From positions 3,844,001-3,908,000 of the forward strand of contig NZ_CP019285.1 of the NCBI RefSeq assembly GCF_000226975.2: 64,000 nt of DNA, written 5' to 3'. Under the pieces are notes generated by a model. That model searched no databases, was not told the origin of the DNA, and saw nothing but the letters and a program-made list of their open reading frames with translations. The position numbers and the translations under genes are program-made. Positions 60,513-64,000 of this stretch are shown here, one piece after another (within the stretch, counting starts at the first letter, position 1; each line of letters opens with the position of its first letter). The stretch comes from Halobiforma lacisalsi AJ5 (GTDB lineage: Archaea; Halobacteriota; Halobacteria; Halobacteriales; Natrialbaceae).

Positions 60513-62723
60513 CTAACGGTTACTATAGCTCGAGTCCCGCTCCGCTCGGTCCGCTGCGAACTCGAACCGGAACTCGAATCGCGCGCCGCCCGATCGGCTC
60601 TCGGTCGCCGTCACGGCCCAGCCGTGGCCGGTCGCGACCTCGCGGACGACCCAGAGACCGATTCCCAGCCCCTCCGAGGACGACGATACGGAGGGATCGA
60701 ACACGTTCTCGCGCTCGCGCAGTTCCTCCGGCAGGCCGGAGCCATCGTCGGCGACGAAGAAGCCGGTGACGGTGCCGTCGGCCTCGAGCGGCCCCGTACG
60801 GACGGTGACGTCGCTGCCGCCGTGTTCGACGCTGTTCCGGAAGAGGTTCTCGAACAGCCGCAGGAGCCGCCCCCTGTCGGCCTCGAACGGCGTCTCGCCG
60901 CCGGGACGGACCGACGACTCGTGGACGACGAACGACGCCGACGGCGTCGAGACGTGGTCCCACGCCTCCGCGGCGACGTCCTCGAGCGTGACGGGTTCGG
61001 GTTCGGCCGCCCAGTCGCCGCCGCGGGCGATCGAGAGGACGTCGTCGATGATCCCCTCCATCCGATCGAGACCGTCGCGGATCTGCTCGACGTGCTCGAG
61101 CGATCCGGTCTCTTCGATGAGGTCGAGATACCCCTGGGAGACGCTAAGCGGGTTCCGGAGGTCGTGGCTGACGACCCGGGCGAACGCGTCGAGGCGTTCG
61201 TTCTGCTCGCGGAGTTTGCGCTCGCTTCGCTTTCGCTCGGTGATGTCCCGGACCACGCCGACGATCCCCTCGAGGTCGTCCCCGCCGCCGAGGACCGCGA
61301 CCTGTCCCTCACAGGGGATCGTCCGGCCGTCCTTTCGCTCGAGGGTCAGTTCGACGGTGTCGGTGCTCTCGTCGGACGCGAGCAGCGATCGTACCGTGGC
61401 TTCACCGGCGTCGACGTCGTCGCCGCCGAACAGGATCGAGACGTGTTCCCCGAGCAGCCCCTCGCGGCTGTAGCCGGTCATCTCCGTCAGCGCTTCGTTG
61501 ACGGTCATGAAATGTCCCTGCTCGTCGAGCACGCACATGCCGTCGCCCGCGGTCTCGACGAGCCGTTCGTACCGTTCGAGGACCCGTTCCTGCTGATCGA
61601 GTCGTCCGCGAACGGCGATCGTCTCGAGGACGTGGGAGGCGACGCGAGCGACCTCCCGGATCGCGTCCCGATCCGCGTCCGTGAGCCCGTCGGTGGCGTA
61701 AACGACGAAGACGCCGTACAGGTCGCCGATCGCCTCGGTCGCCGGACGCCGCTCGGTCGCGACCAGCGGCGCGGCGGCAACTGCCTCGACGCCCCGGTCC
61801 GCGGCCTGCTCGCCGAACGGGACCGCGCCGGGATCGCGCTCGAGGTCCTCGAGGTCGACGACCTGCAGTTCGTGGCTGCGAACAGCCCGGTGAAGCACGG
61901 TTCCCTCGGCGCCGACTCCGAACGTTCGCTGGAGCGGCCACTCGAGTTCCGACGAGTCGGTGATCCAGGGGACGATCTCGCTTTCGCCCCGGTCGTACTC
62001 GCCGACCCAGGCGAACGCGAACCGATCGCTGTCGGTGAACTCCTCGCGCAGGCTCGCCTCGACGGACAGCGGCGAGGTAGCGTCGACCAGCCGCCGCCTG
62101 ACGGCGGCGACGATCGACTCGAGGTCGGCCGTCGGGTTCGGTCGGTCCGGACTCGTATCGCTCCCCTCTTCGCGGTCGGAATCCTCGTGCTCGGAGGAGC
62201 CGTCGTACACCTGTTCCACCACCGCCCGCGCGAGGTGCGCCGCGACGGTCGCGGCGTCGTCGGTCGACGGTCGATCGCTCTCGGTCAACACCGTGATACG
62301 GCTCTCGAGCCGGCGGAGGTCGTCGGTGGACGGCACCGCGGGATCCCGCTCCGACACGTCCTCGCTCTCGAGTCCCCAGTGAACGATCGTCGGGGCTTCT
62401 CGGGCCTCGGACTCGAGGGCCTCGAGCAGCGACGCGTCGGCCACGGCACGGTCTCCGCCGCGGGAATCTGTGTTCCCCTTCGTCGTGCCGGCCAGCGTCC
62501 GCGCGTCGAGGACGATCCCGTCGATGGAGTCGCGCTCGAGTCTCGCGGCGGCTTTCCGGGCGGACTCCGCGACGGTCACGTCCACCGGATCGTCCGTCAG
62601 CGCGAGAGCGACGGCGGCCCGCGTGGAGCGGTCGCTACTGACACAGAGGACACGAGGCCGCGTCGCGGCCGCCTCAGTGTCGGCCGAATCACTATCGTCC
62701 GTGTGGTCGCGGACGGATCGCAT
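60513..62723 (-). CDS. Sensor histidine kinase (degenerate REC-GAF-PAS-HisKA-HATPase)
   Basis: 736 residues. A receiver-like N-terminus (about 22-115) where only one of the usual acidic pair remains (VLCVSSDRS); GAF (about 200-385); PAS (about 395-505, MTGYSREGLLGEHVS); HisKA with H520 (VVSHDLRNPLS); HATPase with N-box LFENLFRNSVEHGG, DDGSGL and GLGIGLWVV. No transmembrane helix, so a soluble sensor, possibly redox or light sensing via GAF. The C-terminal Y-S-N-R and stop come from IS630 sequence; the native stop would be TAG after the two Ser residues. Confidence 0.88.
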   Translation of the reverse strand: MRSVRDHTDDSDSADTEAAATRPRVLCVSSDRSTRAAVALALTDDPVDVTVAESARKAAARLERDSIDGIVLDARTLAGTTKGNTDSRGGDRAVADASLLEALESEAREAPTIVHWGLESEDVSERDPAVPSTDDLRRLESRITVLTESDRPSTDDAATVAAHLARAVVEQVYDGSSEHEDSDREEGSDTSPDRPNPTADLESIVAAVRRRLVDATSPLSVEASLREEFTDSDRFAFAWVGEYDRGESEIVPWITDSSELEWPLQRTFGVGAEGTVLHRAVRSHELQVVDLEDLERDPGAVPFGEQAADRGVEAVAAAPLVATERRPATEAIGDLYGVFVVYATDGLTDADRDAIREVARVASHVLETIAVRGRLDQQERVLERYERLVETAGDGMCVLDEQGHFMTVNEALTEMTGYSREGLLGEHVSILFGGDDVDAGEATVRSLLASDESTDTVELTLERKDGRTIPCEGQVAVLGGGDDLEGIVGVVRDITERKRSERKLREQNERLDAFARVVSHDLRNPLSVSQGYLDLIEETGSLEHVEQIRDGLDRMEGIIDDVLSIARGGDWAAEPEPVTLEDVAAEAWDHVSTPSASFVVHESSVRPGGETPFEADRGRLLRLFENLFRNSVEHGGSDVTVRTGPLEADGTVTGFFVADDGSGLPEELRERENVFDPSVSSSSEGLGIGLWVVREVATGHGWAVTATESRSGGARFEFRFEFAADRAERDSSYSNR

Positions 62724-62801
62724 CTGCCCGTAGCCTTTCTCTCGACACGGATCGTTCTTTCGGCCAGGAACGGGCGCGGGCGTCGGGTCGGACCGCCAGG
62801 G

Positions 62802-63950
62802 CTAGGGGGCCTGCCCGTAGATCAGGTTCCGCTGGATCTCGTTTGCCCCCTCGTAGATGACGGGGATCCGGGCGTCCCGATACGCCCGGGCGATCCGACG
62901 CTCGTCCAGGATCGACCGGCCACCGTGGAACTGCATTCCCTGCTCGGTGACGTCGACGGCCGTCTCGGTCGCCTTCGTCTTCGCCATCGCGGCCCAGTAG
63001 CCGGCGTTCTCGCCGCTCTGAACCTTCTCGCAGGCTCGCCAGGTCAGCGCCCGCGCGCTCTCGAACTCGAGGAGCATGTCCGCCAGTCCGTGCTGGACCG
63101 ACTGGAACTCGCTGATCGTCCGGCCGAACTCCTCGCGGTCGTGGGTGAACGCCCAGGCCTCCTCGAGGGCGGCGGCCGCGATCCCGAGACCGTGGCCGGC
63201 GACGATCACCCGGCCGTGGTTGAAGAACTCCGCGAGCATCCAGAAGCCCGCGCCCTCGGTGCCGATCAGGTTCTCCTCGGGGATCCGGCAGCCGTCGAAC
63301 TCGATGTGAGCCTGCTTGGAGGCGCGCATGGCCATCTTCTCGGGGATGTGTTCGGCGTCGTAGCCGTCGGCGTCGGTCGGGACGATGAACATCGAGTGGT
63401 TCCCGTACCGATTGTCCTCGTCGCCGGTCTTCGCGTAGAGGGTGATCCAGTCGGCCTCGACGCCGTTGCCGATCCAGTACTTCTCGCCGTCGATGACCCA
63501 CTCGTCGCCGTCCTTCTCGGCCGTCGTTTCCATCCCCGCGAGGTCGCTGCCCGTCTCGGGTTCCGAAACGGCCAGCCCGGAGAGCTGGTCGCCCTCCGCG
63601 ACCGGTCGGATGTACTCCTCGCACTGCTCGTCGGAGCCGTACTCGTAGGTAATCTCGCAGCCGAAACTCGCCAGCTGGAGGGTGAGCGCGATCCCCGCGT
63701 CGGCCCGGTAGAACTCCTCGGTGACTGCGAGCAACTGCGGGAGATCGAGCCCGCGGCCCCCCCACTCCTCGGGGATGTCCTGGGCGACGAGGCCGGCCTC
63801 CTGCCCGGCCTCGAGGATTTCGTGGGGGTACTCGCCGGACTGGAAGTACTCCTGGGCGTTCGGTTCGATGTGTTCGCGGGCGAACTCCGCGGCTTCCGCC
63901 TTGATCTCGCGGGCGTGCTCCGGGACGATGCTGTCGTCGAGCGGTTCCAT
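62802..63950 (-). CDS. Acyl-CoA dehydrogenase
   Basis: 382 residues. ACAD family: VSEPETGSDLAGM, EWVIDGEKYWIGNG, FDGCRIPEENLIG, and catalytic Glu in VIYEGANEIQRN. The third such enzyme in the window; closer to 55273-56424 than to 22345-23577. Encoded upstream of the histidine kinase on the same strand (78 bp apart). Substrate chain length is unknown. Confidence 0.93.
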   Translation of the reverse strand: MEPLDDSIVPEHAREIKAEAAEFAREHIEPNAQEYFQSGEYPHEILEAGQEAGLVAQDIPEEWGGRGLDLPQLLAVTEEFYRADAGIALTLQLASFGCEITYEYGSDEQCEEYIRPVAEGDQLSGLAVSEPETGSDLAGMETTAEKDGDEWVIDGEKYWIGNGVEADWITLYAKTGDEDNRYGNHSMFIVPTDADGYDAEHIPEKMAMRASKQAHIEFDGCRIPEENLIGTEGAGFWMLAEFFNHGRVIVAGHGLGIAAAALEEAWAFTHDREEFGRTISEFQSVQHGLADMLLEFESARALTWRACEKVQSGENAGYWAAMAKTKATETAVDVTEQGMQFHGGRSILDERRIARAYRDARIPVIYEGANEIQRNLIYGQAP

Positions 63951-64000
63951 ACGCCCTCGACCACGGCCGGCGGAATATAGCCGCGGCCTCCATTGGATGG

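Larger units (their letters stand above)
59471..60525 (-). mobile_element. IS630-family insertion sequence
   Basis: An element of about 1055 bp with imperfect terminal inverted repeats (TAGTAGGCGTTAGA at the left, matching TAGTAACCGTTAGAG read from the right) and a TA target duplication at 59469-59470 and 60526-60527. It carries a two-frame IS630 transposase. It sits between the HalX regulator and the end of the histidine kinase gene; its right inverted repeat provides the kinase's last codons and stop. Confidence 0.85.

Noticed and set aside
60624-63980. A plus-strand open frame of 1118 residues across the kinase and acyl-CoA dehydrogenase
   Set aside because: Composition is that of a GC-rich antisense shadow; both minus-strand genes have complete catalytic motifs and proper starts.

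Overview
The window is a high-GC, Asp/Glu-rich haloarchaeal chromosome segment. Evidence: very acidic proteins, TATA-like boxes about 25-33 bp upstream of many start codons (often leaderless), HalX and bat-type HTH regulators, Tat-secreted proteins and archaeal pilin-like genes. A Natrialbales-type genus (Haloterrigena/Natrinema-like) is plausible, but this is inference. No rRNA, CRISPR array or replication origin was seen.

Layout. 1-11178: chemotaxis locus, with a divergent cheW, then cheW, cheY, cheB, cheA, cheC, a double cheC, cheD and cheR; most junctions are 4-bp ATGA overlaps. 11323-12663: acidic protein with a decayed HsdR_N-like domain. 12695-21929 (minus): type IV pilus operon of a giant PilB-like ATPase, PilC-like membrane protein and five small pilin-like proteins. 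22345-28656: acyl-CoA dehydrogenase, tRNA-Arg with a partial duplicate of its 3' end, TatA, SnoaL-like protein, peroxiredoxin, HD hydrolase, small HTH, XapX protein, amidohydrolase and a small membrane protein. 28823-32339 (minus): sdhCDBA. 32535-38444: M14-type deacylase, GNAT with zinc ribbon, VOC protein, flippase, RimK fused to an aspartyl-protease-like domain, PRC-barrel protein. 38970-43129: katG, a TnpB remnant at its stop codon, and two tandem Tat-secreted paralogues. 43722-48116: AlkA-like glycosylase, a second SdhA/FrdA-like flavoprotein, YdjM-like protein and a membrane protein. 48141-52112: P1B metal ATPase with a Cys-rich bat regulator upstream, and a small membrane protein. 52267-54480: hypoxanthine phosphoribosyltransferase and NCS2 permease (purine salvage). 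54510-55262: broken PQQ-propeller gene. 55273-58513: divergent acyl-CoA dehydrogenase and fused hydroxyacyl-CoA dehydrogenase/enoyl-CoA hydratase (beta-oxidation). 58666-62723: HalX response regulator, an IS630 element, and a GAF-PAS histidine kinase. 62802-63950: third acyl-CoA dehydrogenase.

How it works together. Receptor signals pass through the CheW proteins to CheA and then CheY/CheB; CheR, CheB and CheD adjust the receptors and the CheC proteins would act on CheY-P. The neighbouring pilus operon adds a surface filament. The sdh complex and the beta-oxidation genes form a respiratory/fatty-acid block.

Most unusual points: CheA and PilB each carry an acidic low-complexity region of 500-700 residues; only one of six CheC phosphatase motifs keeps its catalytic asparagine; an IS630 copy has landed in the stop codon of a histidine kinase; and tandem Tat-secreted paralogues share a hairpin at the start codon but have unrelated acidic tails.
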